A stretch of DNA of 64,000 nucleotides from Streptomyces chryseus. GTDB lineage: Bacteria > Actinomycetota > Actinomycetes > Streptomycetales > Streptomycetaceae. The stretch covers positions 1 through 64,000 of the forward strand of contig NZ_BMVO01000007.1 in NCBI RefSeq assembly GCF_014650755.1. The letters are read 5' to 3'. A program made the position numbers and the translations under genes. The stretch's first letter is position 1. Every line of letters begins with the position of its first letter. Below the pieces are notes generated by a model. It was not told where the DNA came from and did no database searches. It saw nothing but the letters and a program-made list of their open reading frames with translations. Shown one piece after another: positions 55,067 to 62,615 of this stretch.

Positions 55067-55855
55067 TTAATGAGCTTGCAAGCGTGATGTCGTCAGTGTG
55101 AGTCCGGTCGCGGTGAGACATCCGTCGATGATGTCGCTGCGGTACTGGATGTGGCGGAGGCCGTGTCGGATTCGGCCGATGAGGTGGTCAGGGTCGGTGA
55201 AGGCGGTGTTGGCCTGGCTGGTTCGGCGGAGGCTTGACCAGATGCCTTCGACGGGGTTGAGGTCGGGTGCGTAGGGCGGTAGGTGGTAGGCGGTGATCCA
55301 GTCGTGGGCGTCGATGAAGGCCCGCATGCGACGGTCTTTGTGGACGTTGAGGTTGTCCCAGATGAGGACGATCGGTCCGCCGAGTTGCTGGTGGGCGGCG
55401 ATGAGGAGGTCGCGGTACTCGGTCCAGGCGAAGCTCTTGCGGCCGCCGCTCTTGTGGTCGGTATGCCGCTTGGGCCGGTAGATCAGGCGGGAACGTTCGC
55501 CGGGTTTGTAGCAGCACAGGGCGGCGATGGAGAAGCGGCGTTGGGAACGGCCGCGGACCCGGATGACCGGAGTGGCTCCGCGTTTGGCCCAGGTGCGTGA
55601 AGTCGGCGGCGTCATCGAGAATCCGGCTTCGTCTTCGAAGACGAGCCAGGCCCCGAGCGCCGCCGCGGTCGTTCCGCCTGTGGCCACACGTCCTTCACCC
55701 AGCCGGCCACGGCCGCCTCGTCCCGCTCGACGGCCCGACGGGCCGGCACCTGATGACTCCAGCCATGTCGTCGCAGCATCTGGGAGATGCCCGACAGTGT
55801 CATGGACTTGTGGAACCGCCGCCCGATCAGGGTCTTGATCCGGGTGAGTGTCCAC
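55067..55855 (-). CDS. IS630 transposase, second frame (DDE catalytic domain)
   Basis: The real coding part runs from about 55690 down to the stop. It carries the DDE triad: LVFEDEAGFSMTP (first Asp), VLIWDNLNVHKDRR (second Asp) and PDLNPVEGIW (Glu), plus RSQRRFSIAAL, all typical of IS630-family transposases. It is offset by -1 relative to the upstream HTH frame (55612-56151), so a full enzyme needs ribosomal frameshifting in the overlap or the element is inactivated. The last codon is the first three bases of the element, and the TAA stop is completed by the TA target duplication. Confidence 0.85.
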   Translation of the reverse strand: MDTHPDQDPDRAAVPQVHDTVGHLPDAATTWLESSGAGPSGRRAGRGGRGRLGEGRVATGGTTAAALGAWLVFEDEAGFSMTPPTSRTWAKRGATPVIRVRGRSQRRFSIAALCCYKPGERSRLIYRPKRHTDHKSGGRKSFAWTEYRDLLIAAHQQLGGPIVLIWDNLNVHKDRRMRAFIDAHDWITAYHLPPYAPDLNPVEGIWSSLRRTSQANTAFTDPDHLIGRIRHGLRHIQYRSDIIDGCLTATGLTLTTSRLQAH

Positions 55856-56215
55856 CGCTGATCAGGCCACCCGTGAGCGACCGGACCTTTGGCCAACTCC
55901 TCCTCGAGCACGGCGAACAGCGCATCGCTCAGCTTCGGCCGGGAGGCCGGGCCACGGGAACGAACCCCGTCCTGTCCCGACTCCTGCCAGGCCCGCCGCC
56001 ACCGCTGGACCGACCGGACGCTGACCCGTAACTCCTTGGCGATCTCCGTACTGCCCCGCCCATCGGCGAACATCCCAACCGCTTCCATCCGGACCCGCTC
56101 ACGGAATGCTTGCCTCTCCGCGGTCAGACCCCCACCCTGCGGATACCTCATACCACCGGCATACCGCGACGATCACCAACCGTCAGCCCCTACGACAAGA
56201 CGACTTCAAGGTCAG
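55070..56215 (-). mobile_element. IS630-family insertion sequence with TA target duplication
   Basis: 1146 bp. Ends: ATGAGCTTGCAAG at 55070 and, read inward from 56215, CTGACCTTGAAG; these terminal inverted repeats agree at most positions with one gap. TA flanks both sides (55068-55069 and 56216-56217), the family's hallmark target duplication. Two overlapping frames encode the transposase. The flanks rejoin to match the uninterrupted copy of the same repeat at 56711-56740, with the same spacing. Confidence 0.88.
55612..56151 (-). CDS. IS630 transposase, first frame (HTH domain)
   Basis: 179 residues from ATG 56151. N-terminal double helix-turn-helix (MEAVGMFADGRGSTEIAKELRVSVRSVQRWRRAWQESG), then LEEELAKGPVAHGWPDQRWTLTRIKTLIGRRFHKSMTLSGISQMLRRHGWS, the winged-helix part of IS630 transposases. 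It reads GWSHQVPARRAVERDEAAVAGWVKDVWP and then runs into Arg/Ser/Pro-rich sequence where the second frame takes over (the -1 frame from about 55690). The same two-frame arrangement is known in related Streptomyces elements. Confidence 0.85.
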   Translation of the reverse strand: MRYPQGGGLTAERQAFRERVRMEAVGMFADGRGSTEIAKELRVSVRSVQRWRRAWQESGQDGVRSRGPASRPKLSDALFAVLEEELAKGPVAHGWPDQRWTLTRIKTLIGRRFHKSMTLSGISQMLRRHGWSHQVPARRAVERDEAAVAGWVKDVWPQAERPRRRSGPGSSSKTKPDSR

Positions 56216-56225
56216 TAGCTGCCCC

Positions 56226-57056
56226 CTGCGCGGGTGTGATGAACCGAAACCCACAGAAGACGAACCCCGACGCCCACTATGCCCGACTTCCCCCATCATG
56301 GATGGGTGGGTGTGCATCGACTGTCGGGTTAGCTCCACACGAGCCCCTCAACACGGCTCGACATGGCTCAAGCCGCCCCGCCCGGCGTGCCAGACGGCCT
56401 ATTCCGCCGCTACATCGACCACGCCCGCCCCACTGGACGCTCGGGGGTCGTTGATGGCGGTTGTCGTCCTGCCGTTGCGCGGCGCGACGGCAGGGCGCGC
56501 GGTCCCGGTCGCTCCGATGCTGCCGCCGAGAGCCGAATCAACAGAAGACGAACTCCGATGCTCACACTGCCCGACTTCCACCCATTGCGGAGGTGTGGGT
56601 GTGAATCAAGTGCGAGTTTCGCTCCACAGGGGGCACCCAGGTGCGGGAGGAGGGGGCCTGCCGACGAGCTGGAGGGTCGAGCCGGCCGAGGGCCGCCGGT
56701 CGAGTCGTACCAGCGGGGCGGTTCGACGTCCCCTGCGCGGGTGTGATGAACCGAAACCATCAGAAGACGAATCCCGACGCCCGCGATGTCCGACTTCCAC
56801 CTATTGTGGAGGGGTGGGTGTGCGTCGACTGTGGGTTTCGCTCCACACGAACCCCTCAGCACGGCTCGGCACAACTCGACATGGCGTGAGCAGCCCCGCC
56901 CGGCCCGACAGGTGGGCATTCCGCCGTCACGTCGACCACGCCCGTCCCACCGGACGCCCGGGTGTCGAAGATGACCGTTGTCCGTCCTGCCGTCGCGCCG
57001 AGTGATGGCAGGGCTGGCGGTCCCGGCCGCTTCAACAGCTGTCGCAGAGAGCCGAA
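56226..57056 (+). repeat. Tandem degenerate ~0.5-kb direct repeats
   Basis: A ~315-bp block at 56226-56537 recurs at 56733-57056 (both start CTGCGCGGGTGTGATGAACC and end near AGAGCCGAA), offset by about 507 bp. A partial third copy begins at 56538 (ACAGAAGACGAACTCCGATG). The GC-rich spacer ending GCGGGGCGGTT occurs before both blocks (ending 55068 and 56723). No reading frame is conserved between copies. Beyond 57056 to 57297 I see only a truncated copy and short CGGCTC repeats. Confidence 0.75.
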
Positions 57057-57297
57057 ATGGACTCAACCAGACAGTTGATGAAAGCCGATGCCTCTCCCGC
57101 CCCATCAGTCACACGCGTACTGCTTCCGTTCATCATCTGTGGGCTTTGGTTCATCGCGGCTCGACGGCTCGACGGCTCCACGGCTCCACGGCTCGGCGGC
57201 TCGGCGGTTTGACGACCCTCCGCGCCGCCGCTTCGAATGCCGCCGTTACGGGTGTCCGTGGCTCACCACCCACTCACCCCAGCAACCAGCTTGTAGT

Positions 57298-57687
57298 CCG
57301 GGCGGTTTCCGGTGGGGGTGGACGCCGAACCGGCCCGAGTCACCCCATTCCGCTACTGCGCCCTAGTCGCGCCCCCATCAATCCGCAGGTCGCCCGGCCG
57401 GCCAGCCGTCACCGGCCTGGGTGCATGTGTGCGTCGGAACGGTGGTGTCGCACCAACAACCGTCGCCGCAAGTCGCTGAGACTGGGGCCGCACCACCCCT
57501 AGACCGACCGCGCCACCACTCACCGAGCCCGCCGCCCGGCAACGGCGACCAGCAACTCCCCGAACCTCCCCCGTGGGCTTCCTTCCGGGGGCCGCCCCCC
57601 TGAAGCAATGCGGCGGAGGTTCGGCGGTCAAGGGTCAAAGCGAAGCGCGATCGCCGAAGGCGACGCGACGCAGGAGCGCCCTTGAGG
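57298..57687 (-). repeat. Right arm of the long diverged inverted repeat
   Basis: Reverse complement of 54549-54934 with substitutions and small indels; the order of all shared blocks is preserved. The segment 57688-57920 after it is C-rich low-complexity sequence without a gene. Confidence 0.75.
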
Positions 57688-57920
57688 GCCGGGCCTCCGA
57701 CGCCACACTCCCGAAAAGGCGGCCCCCACACCAGAAGCAACCGCCGCCCCCGCCCCACCAACGCCCCCGCACCCAGCCACCCTCGACCACCGCACCGACC
57801 GCAGCCCCCCCCGCACTCCCGCCCTGCATCCGCCCCGTCGCACTTCTCAACTCCCCAACCCCCGCCCCCCAACTCCCCACACTCCTCGCTCCCTTTCGCC
57901 TCCCTCGCCTTGTAGTTGTC

Positions 57921-57930
57921 CATCTAGATG
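57921..57930. promoter_or_regulatory. Palindrome in front of the XRE regulator gene
   Basis: CATCTAGATG is centred about 20 bp before the ATG in a locally AT-rich segment; a probable operator for autoregulation by the XRE protein. Confidence 0.45.
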
Positions 57931-57945
57931 TAGTACTTCTTATAC

Positions 57946-58191
57946 ATGAGCGAGCAGGTGCACAACAGGCTGGCGATGGTTCGGGCTGAGCGTGGCGTGT
58001 CGCGGCAGGCGTTGGCCGAGGCTGTCGGGGCGCACTACCAGACCGTCGGGTACATCGAGCGCGGGCAGTACAACCCAAGTCTCGATCTCGCGCTGAAGAT
58101 CGCCGAGTTCTTCGAACTGCCGGTAGAGGCGTTGTTCTCCCTCCGGCCGTTCCGGCCGCTCACCGATGAGGTCTACGGGAGGAAGCAGTGA
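57946..58191 (+). CDS. XRE-family transcriptional regulator (small HTH protein)
   Basis: 81 residues, almost entirely the Cro/C1 helix-turn-helix: RLAMVRAERGVSRQALAEAVGAHYQTVGYIERGQYNPSLDLALKIAEFFELPVEALFSL. Proteins of this size usually sit in front of a DUF-type membrane protein and regulate the pair. There is no ribosome site before ATG 57946, so it may be leaderless. Its stop codon overlaps the start of the next gene (TGATG), making a two-gene operon. Confidence 0.9.
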   Translation: MSEQVHNRLAMVRAERGVSRQALAEAVGAHYQTVGYIERGQYNPSLDLALKIAEFFELPVEALFSLRPFRPLTDEVYGRKQ

Positions 58192-58790
58192 TGACCGCAG
58201 AGCACGGCTACGGGCCCCAGCAGGGGCTGGGGCAAGGGCCGGGGCAGGCGCAGGGGCGGGCCGGTGGGGTTAGCGCCTTCGATCGGCGCATGTTCGCGCT
58301 GATGAACCGGCCTGAGGGCGCTGCCCTGCACGCCACAGCCGCCCGTCGGCGGCTCGTCGTCGGGGCGCACGTCCTCCTCACTGTCGCGTCCGTGACCAGT
58401 TGGAACTTCGTGGTCTTCGGCGAGCGACAGGAGTGGGCGCTCGTCGCCACCCTCGCCCTCCTGCTGCCCTGGTGCTTCGCCACCGGCGTCCTCAACTCCG
58501 CCACCCGGGGCCTCCTCGAACTCCGTGGCCGCGTGCTCGACGAGCGGCAGCTCGCCGAGCGTGACCGCGCTCGCGCCCGTGCGCACCGGCTGACCTCCGG
58601 GCTGCTGCTGGTCGCCGCGCTCGGGGTCGGTGCGGTCGGCTGGTTCGGCGGCGTGCAGGTCGAGGGAGCCGTCGCGCCTGTACTGGTTACCGTCCTCGCG
58701 GCGCACTGGCTGATGCCTCTGTGGGTCGCCGGTCTGATGGTGCAGGACGAGCCTGACGACGGGCTGGACGAGGTCGGCGCGCTCGGCTGA
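58191..58790 (+). CDS. Membrane protein in operon with the XRE regulator
   Basis: 199 residues; ATG 58191 with GGGAGG 7 nt upstream. Four membrane segments in two pairs: VVGAHVLLTVASVTSWNFVVF, WALVATLALLLPWCFATGVL, then after a charged helical loop (LLELRGRVLDERQLAERDRARARAHRLT) LLLVAALGVGAVGWFGGV and APVLVTVLAAHWLMPLWVAGL. The loop between the pairs is about 40 residues and probably cytoplasmic. XRE/4-TM pairs of this type occur widely in Gram-positive bacteria with unknown role. No catalytic motif. Confidence 0.75.
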   Translation: MTAEHGYGPQQGLGQGPGQAQGRAGGVSAFDRRMFALMNRPEGAALHATAARRRLVVGAHVLLTVASVTSWNFVVFGERQEWALVATLALLLPWCFATGVLNSATRGLLELRGRVLDERQLAERDRARARAHRLTSGLLLVAALGVGAVGWFGGVQVEGAVAPVLVTVLAAHWLMPLWVAGLMVQDEPDDGLDEVGALG

Positions 58791-58941
58791 AGCCCAGGAG
58801 GGTGGTGGGCGCAGCGGGCAGGGGGGTGAAGGGGTGGCCGGTCCGTGCGGCATGCGGGTGATGGTTCCGGTGTCTGATGTGGGCGGGCGCGGGTGGCGAT
58901 GCCGTGGCCCTAAGGGCGTCGCCGCACCCGTCCCGTGGGCT

Positions 58942-58947
58942 TACAAT
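58942..58947 (+). promoter_or_regulatory. Possible -10 box before the gene at 59009
   Basis: TACAAT is a near-consensus -10 element 62 nt upstream of the ATG; no convincing -35 is seen. The surrounding TTACAATG...TTTACATC segment is AT-rich. Confidence 0.35.
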
Positions 58948-59008
58948 GTCACCCCTTTACATCTGAACTCGCCCTCTCTGTAGGGCTGTTCGCGTAGCGA
59001 AAGGGGCG

Positions 59009-59500
59009 ATGGTGCCCCAGACCGCCTTACCCGCTCAGTCTGGCGGCCCAGGCGATCTGCTCGGCAGAGAACCCGTGGCGCCCGCCGCCGGCGAGGCGAC
59101 CCGGCCAAGGAGGGGGAAGCGCGCAGTGGGGAAGTCTGACGAGCAGCCGTCGATCCACGTCGGGACCGTGAGCAACAGCGCCATCGGCATTGGCAACAGC
59201 AACACCGTCACCAACACCAACAATTACGCTGAGCCGTCCCGCGATCCCGCGCAGGAGGAACTGCTCCTCTCCGTACGCGAGCTCCGGGCGGACCTGGGGC
59301 GGCTCGTCGCCAACGACGCCACCGTCGTCCTGGACGCCGAGCTGGTCTCCACCGAGGAGGAGATCGAGGAGGAGGGGCTGGCCACCCCCGGCCGCCTCGC
59401 CCGGCTGCGTGACGCGCTCACCGCGGCCGGCCCGGGGGTGGAGCTCCTGGCCTCCGGTGCCGCCGCCGTGGCGGCGGTGGGCGCACTGCTGGGAGGCTGA
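59009..59500 (+). CDS. Small Asn/Ser-rich protein with coiled coil, TTA codon at codon 7
   Basis: 163 residues from ATG 59009 (GAAAGG upstream); GTG 59127 (MGKSDEQPSIHVG) is a serious alternative. A polar motif VSNSAIGIGNSNTVTNTNNY precedes an acidic helical region (EELLLSVRELRADLGRLV; ELVSTEEEIEEE) and a hydrophobic Ala/Gly C-terminus (LLASGAAAVAAVGALLGG). The motif recalls N/G/I-rich segments seen in actinobacterial effector-associated and amyloid-signalling proteins; that is speculative. If the first start is used, codon 7 is TTA and the gene would depend on bldA. No named domain. Confidence 0.6.
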   Translation: MVPQTALPAQSGGPGDLLGREPVAPAAGEATRPRRGKRAVGKSDEQPSIHVGTVSNSAIGIGNSNTVTNTNNYAEPSRDPAQEELLLSVRELRADLGRLVANDATVVLDAELVSTEEEIEEEGLATPGRLARLRDALTAAGPGVELLASGAAAVAAVGALLGG

Positions 59501-59701
59501 GCGGATGGCCGGGTGGTCGGGCGGCCGTGCTGGAACGGCAGGCGCAGTGCTGTGAGAGCGGTCATCCCGGGCCGCCCTCGCCCCACGCCACCAGCCCCAC
59601 GTCACCCAGCCCTCCGCCCGCCCGGTCGGCGTCGCAGGCTCCGGGGGGCGCGTTCTCGGTGCTCCGGATCCCGGCCACGTAACCGCTCACGGTCCAGGAG
59701 C

Positions 59702-60127
59702 GTGCTCCTGAACGCCCCACGGCCCGGACCCCGGCCCGAGAACCACCCACGCCGCCGGAGCGCGCTCCTTACGGGGCTGGATTTCGCCGTTTGGGCCGGG
59801 ATCGCTGTCGTCGTACTCGCGCTGGGGCCGTGTGTGTGGTTCACGGCGGGCGGCCGCAGTAGGACGGCGCGCACGGGTAGTCGGGTCGTTGGCGGTCGAT
59901 TCCGCCGAGGCGCGGAGTGCCTCGGCGGAATCCGCCAGGTCGGAGGCCACCGGGGCCGCTGCCGCCAAGTCGCCGCCGACGAGCCGGTCACCTCGGTCTC
60001 AGTCGGTCCGGCCGGACCGACCGGACCGGACGGACCGACTGAGACCGCTGCCCCAAGGTTCCCGAGGCCCCAGACGAAGAGCCGGCTCGTGGTGGACTGC
60101 GAGGCTTTCACCGTGGCCGCCACCTAG
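59702..60127 (+). pseudogene. Possible decayed membrane-protein gene
   Basis: One frame encodes a convincing membrane helix (LDFAVWAGIAVVVLALGPCVWF) after which coding character moves to another frame (VDSAEARSASAESARSEATGAAAAK). This looks like a frameshifted remnant of a small protein with a membrane helix and an Ala/Ser-rich tail. The GTG at 59702 is too close to its AGGAG. Very uncertain; it could also be noncoding. Confidence 0.25.
59898..60046. repeat. Two strong hairpins in the gene-poor region
   Basis: GATTCCGCCGAGGC (59898-59911) pairs perfectly with 59919-59932, and GGTCTCAGTCGGTCCG (59995-60010) pairs perfectly with 60031-60046 (loop itself rich in GGACC/GGTCC). Neither follows a gene stop directly or has a T run. 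Confidence 0.7.
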
Positions 60128-60135
60128 GGCTGGAA

Positions 60136-60549
60136 GCACAGCCTGAAGTGCGACCGGGTCTCCCGCTGGATGGCCGACCGCGCCTCCCTGGCGCAGGTCT
60201 GCGAAACCAACGGGCCAGGCTTCCGGGTCAACCCGAGGCAAGTCCTCCCGCCGAGCCCGGCACGAGATCCGGCACGAGATCCGGCACGAGACCGGCACGA
60301 GATCCGGCACGAGACCGGCACGAGACCGGCACGAGATCCGGCACGATTCCCGGCAGGGTCGGGCGTCCGGCGCTCGACGGGCTGCGCGCCGACGCAGAGC
60401 GGTACCAGGAGATCCGCGTCGGCCCGGTGGGCGATGTCGTGAACGAGAGGCAGGCCGCCGAGCTGGTCTACGCGTACGGCAGCGAGGGGAGCGGCGGCCG
60501 GTGCCGCGGGGCCGAGCGGGTCTTCCGCGTCGACGGCGGCGAGCTGTGA
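60136..60549 (+). pseudogene. Possible coding remnant interrupted by a minisatellite
   Basis: The start of this stretch reads WKHSLKCDRVSRWMADRASL and the end reads ALDGLRADAERYQEIRVGPVGDVVNERQAAELVYAYG in different frames, both with good codon bias, separated by the 11-12-bp repeat array. I cannot identify the protein. Confidence 0.25.
60259..60350 (+). repeat. 11-12-bp minisatellite, 8 copies
   Basis: Units GGCACGAGATCC (12 bp) and GGCACGAGACC (11 bp) alternate; the length mixture shifts reading frame at each 11-bp unit. There are no spacers, so it is not a CRISPR array. Confidence 0.9.
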
Positions 60550-60563
60550 GCCGTGCTGATCGC

Positions 60564-60740
60564 GGCGCCCACGGTGGAGTGGTCCCGACCACAGGGGGGG
60601 GTCCCGCGGACTGCGGCGGAGTGGTCCCAGCGCCCACGGTGGAGTGGTCCGGGCGCCCACGGTGGAGCGGTCCCGACCACAGGGGCGTGGTCCCGGCGAC
60701 TACGGCGGAGTGGTCCCAGCGCCCACGGGGAGTGGTCCCG
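60564..60740 (+). repeat. Degenerate repeat zone with GGAG[TC]GGTCC words
   Basis: Six copies of GGAGTGGTCC/GGAGCGGTCC, mostly within the larger word GCGCCCACGGTGGAGTGGTCC, spaced 25-45 bp. GACCACAGGGG follows two of them. Confidence 0.75.
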
Positions 60741-60986
60741 GCCTTCCACGGGGCAGGGGCCGCCGCACCCACCGGCGAGTGGTCGTTTCTCGATGCGCAC
60801 CCACGGCACAGTGACCGAGCACTTCCGGATGAATAGCAGGTTCTGACCGCTTTTGTTGCGCAACGTTCGTGACACAGCGCACTTTCGGCCATGTGTTGTG
60901 CATGGTTTGCCGCTTCGGGGGGAGGGCTCCGGGTCGCCGGTCTCTTTACTGGCTGTACATATCGGGAACGGAAGGCGAAACGCGAC

Positions 60987-62489
60987 GTGTCGGCACAAAA
61001 GACCATCCATGTGGGCGGGAAGTGGCAGGCAGCCGCTTCCGGCGCCACGCGCGAGATCATCGACCCCGCGGACGCCAAGCCCTTCGCCGTCGTCGCCGAA
61101 GGCGGTGCGGCCGACGTCGACGCCGCGGTGGCGGCCGCCCGTACCGCCTTCGACTCGGGCGAGTGGCCCCGTACGCCGGTGGCCGAGCGGGCCGCGCTGC
61201 TGCGCCGGGTCGGTGAGCTGCTCCAGCGGGACCGCGAGGACATCGCGCTCCTCGAAAGCCGCGACGCGGGCAAGACCCTGGAGGAGGGCCGGGTCGACGT
61301 CGACTGTGTGACGGACGCCTTCCGGTACTTCGCCGACCTTGTCGTCAATGAGAGCGGGGGCCGGGTCGTCGACGCCGGTTCTCCCGGCATCCACAGCGTC
61401 GTCGTGCACGAGCCGGTCGGCGTCTGCGCGCTCATCGCGCCGTGGAACTACCCGCTGCTCCAGGCGAGCTGGAAGATCGCCCCGGCCCTGGCGGCGGGCA
61501 ACACCTTCGTCATCAAGCCGAGCGAGATCACTCCGCTGACGACCGTCGCGCTGATCGAACTGCTGGTGGAGGCCGGGCTTCCGGCCGGTGTCGCCAACCT
61601 TGTGACCGGCGCCGGCGACCCCGTCGGCGCGCGGATGTCCGAGCACCCCGACGTCGACCTCGTGTCGTTCACCGGTGGCCTCGCCAGCGGTACGAAGGTC
61701 ATGCAGGCCGCGGCCGTCACCGTGAAGAAGGTCGCGCTGGAGCTGGGCGGCAAGAACCCGAACGTCGTCTTCGCCGACGCCTGCGCCACCGAAGAGGGCT
61801 TCGACACCGCCGTCGACCAGGCGTTGAACGCCGCGTTCATCCACAGCGGCCAGGTCTGCTCGGCCGGTTCCCGGCTCATCGTCGAGGAGTCGGTGCGCGA
61901 GCGCTTCGTCGCCGAACTCGCCCGCCGCGCCGCGAAGATCCGCCTCGGCCGCGGCACGGCCGACGGTGTGGAGTGCGGACCGCTCGTCTCCGCGCAGCAG
62001 TTGGCGAAGACCGAGATGTACGTCGCCTCCGCGCTGGAGGAAGGCGCGGTGCTCCGCGCCGGCGGTAGGCGGCCGGAGGCGTCCGACGTACGGCCGGCCG
62101 AGGGGTACTTCTACGCGCCCACCGTCCTCGACCAGTGCCACCGCGAGATGCGCGTCGTACGGGAAGAGGTCTTCGGGCCGGTCCTGACGGTGGAGACCTT
62201 CCGCACCGAGGACGAGGCCGTCGCCCTGGCCAACGACACCGAGTACGGGCTGGCCGGCGGCGTGTGGACCACCGACGCGGGGCGCGCGCGACGCGTCGCG
62301 GGGCGGCTGCGGCACGGCACGGTGTGGATCAACGACTTCCACCCCTACCTGCCGCAGGCGGAGTGGGGCGGGTTCGGCAAGTCCGGCATCGGGCGCGAGC
62401 TCGGACCGTCGGGCCTCGCCGAGTACCGCGAGGCGAAGCACGTCTACCAGAACCTGGACCCGCGCCCGGTGCGCTGGTTCGCGGGCTGA
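60987..62489 (+). CDS. betB: Betaine-aldehyde dehydrogenase (aldehyde dehydrogenase family)
   Basis: 500 residues, GTG 60987 with GGAAGG 11 nt upstream. Complete ALDH: VGVCALIAPWNYPLLQ, KPSEITPLT, glycine loop, general base Glu252 in LELGGKNP and nucleophile Cys291 in SGQVCSAGSR; EEVFGPVLTV near the C-terminus. The C-terminal YREAKHVYQNLDPRPVRWF resembles betaine-aldehyde dehydrogenases. It oxidises betaine aldehyde to glycine betaine with NAD(P)+. The choline-oxidase-like gene 126 bp downstream supplies the substrate, which supports the assignment. The gap between them contains the dispersed repeat. Confidence 0.85.
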   Translation: MSAQKTIHVGGKWQAAASGATREIIDPADAKPFAVVAEGGAADVDAAVAAARTAFDSGEWPRTPVAERAALLRRVGELLQRDREDIALLESRDAGKTLEEGRVDVDCVTDAFRYFADLVVNESGGRVVDAGSPGIHSVVVHEPVGVCALIAPWNYPLLQASWKIAPALAAGNTFVIKPSEITPLTTVALIELLVEAGLPAGVANLVTGAGDPVGARMSEHPDVDLVSFTGGLASGTKVMQAAAVTVKKVALELGGKNPNVVFADACATEEGFDTAVDQALNAAFIHSGQVCSAGSRLIVEESVRERFVAELARRAAKIRLGRGTADGVECGPLVSAQQLAKTEMYVASALEEGAVLRAGGRRPEASDVRPAEGYFYAPTVLDQCHREMRVVREEVFGPVLTVETFRTEDEAVALANDTEYGLAGGVWTTDAGRARRVAGRLRHGTVWINDFHPYLPQAEWGGFGKSGIGRELGPSGLAEYREAKHVYQNLDPRPVRWFAG

Positions 62490-62520
62490 GGCGTACCGCC
62501 CGTCCGCCCCGTACCGACTG

Positions 62521-62564
62521 CCGGGGCCCCGCCCCGGACCACCGGTCCTCGAACGCCGGACCGG
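62521..62564 (-). repeat. Dispersed intergenic repeat (GGCGTTTGAGGACC type), copy 2
   Basis: Reverse complement reads CCGGTCCGGCGTTCGAGGAC followed by the same GGGGC hairpin as copy 1 at 50585-50626. It lies 32 bp after the aldehyde dehydrogenase stop, between two genes of one pathway. Confidence 0.7.
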
Positions 62565-62615
62565 ACTGACCGCCGGCCCGACGACCGCGGCCGCACGAAA
62601 GAGGAGCAGCAACCC

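Larger units (their letters stand above)
59501..60986. other. 1.5-kb region without an intact gene
   Basis: Between the gene at 59009 and the aldehyde dehydrogenase, no frame shows consistent codon bias over a full gene. It contains two strong hairpins, an 11-12-bp minisatellite, a GGAGTGGTCC-rich repeat zone and two stretches of protein-like sequence split across frames (listed separately). About 170 bp before the aldehyde dehydrogenase (60810-60986) are locally AT-richer and presumably hold its promoter. Confidence 0.7.

Noticed and set aside
54329..57945. Region considered as an integrative element or prophage
   Set aside because: Only one IS transposase is present; there is no integrase, att duplication, replication, capsid or transfer gene.
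60259..60350. Repeat array considered as CRISPR or iterons of an origin
   Set aside because: There are no spacers and no rep or dnaA-like gene; unit length varies between 11 and 12 bp.
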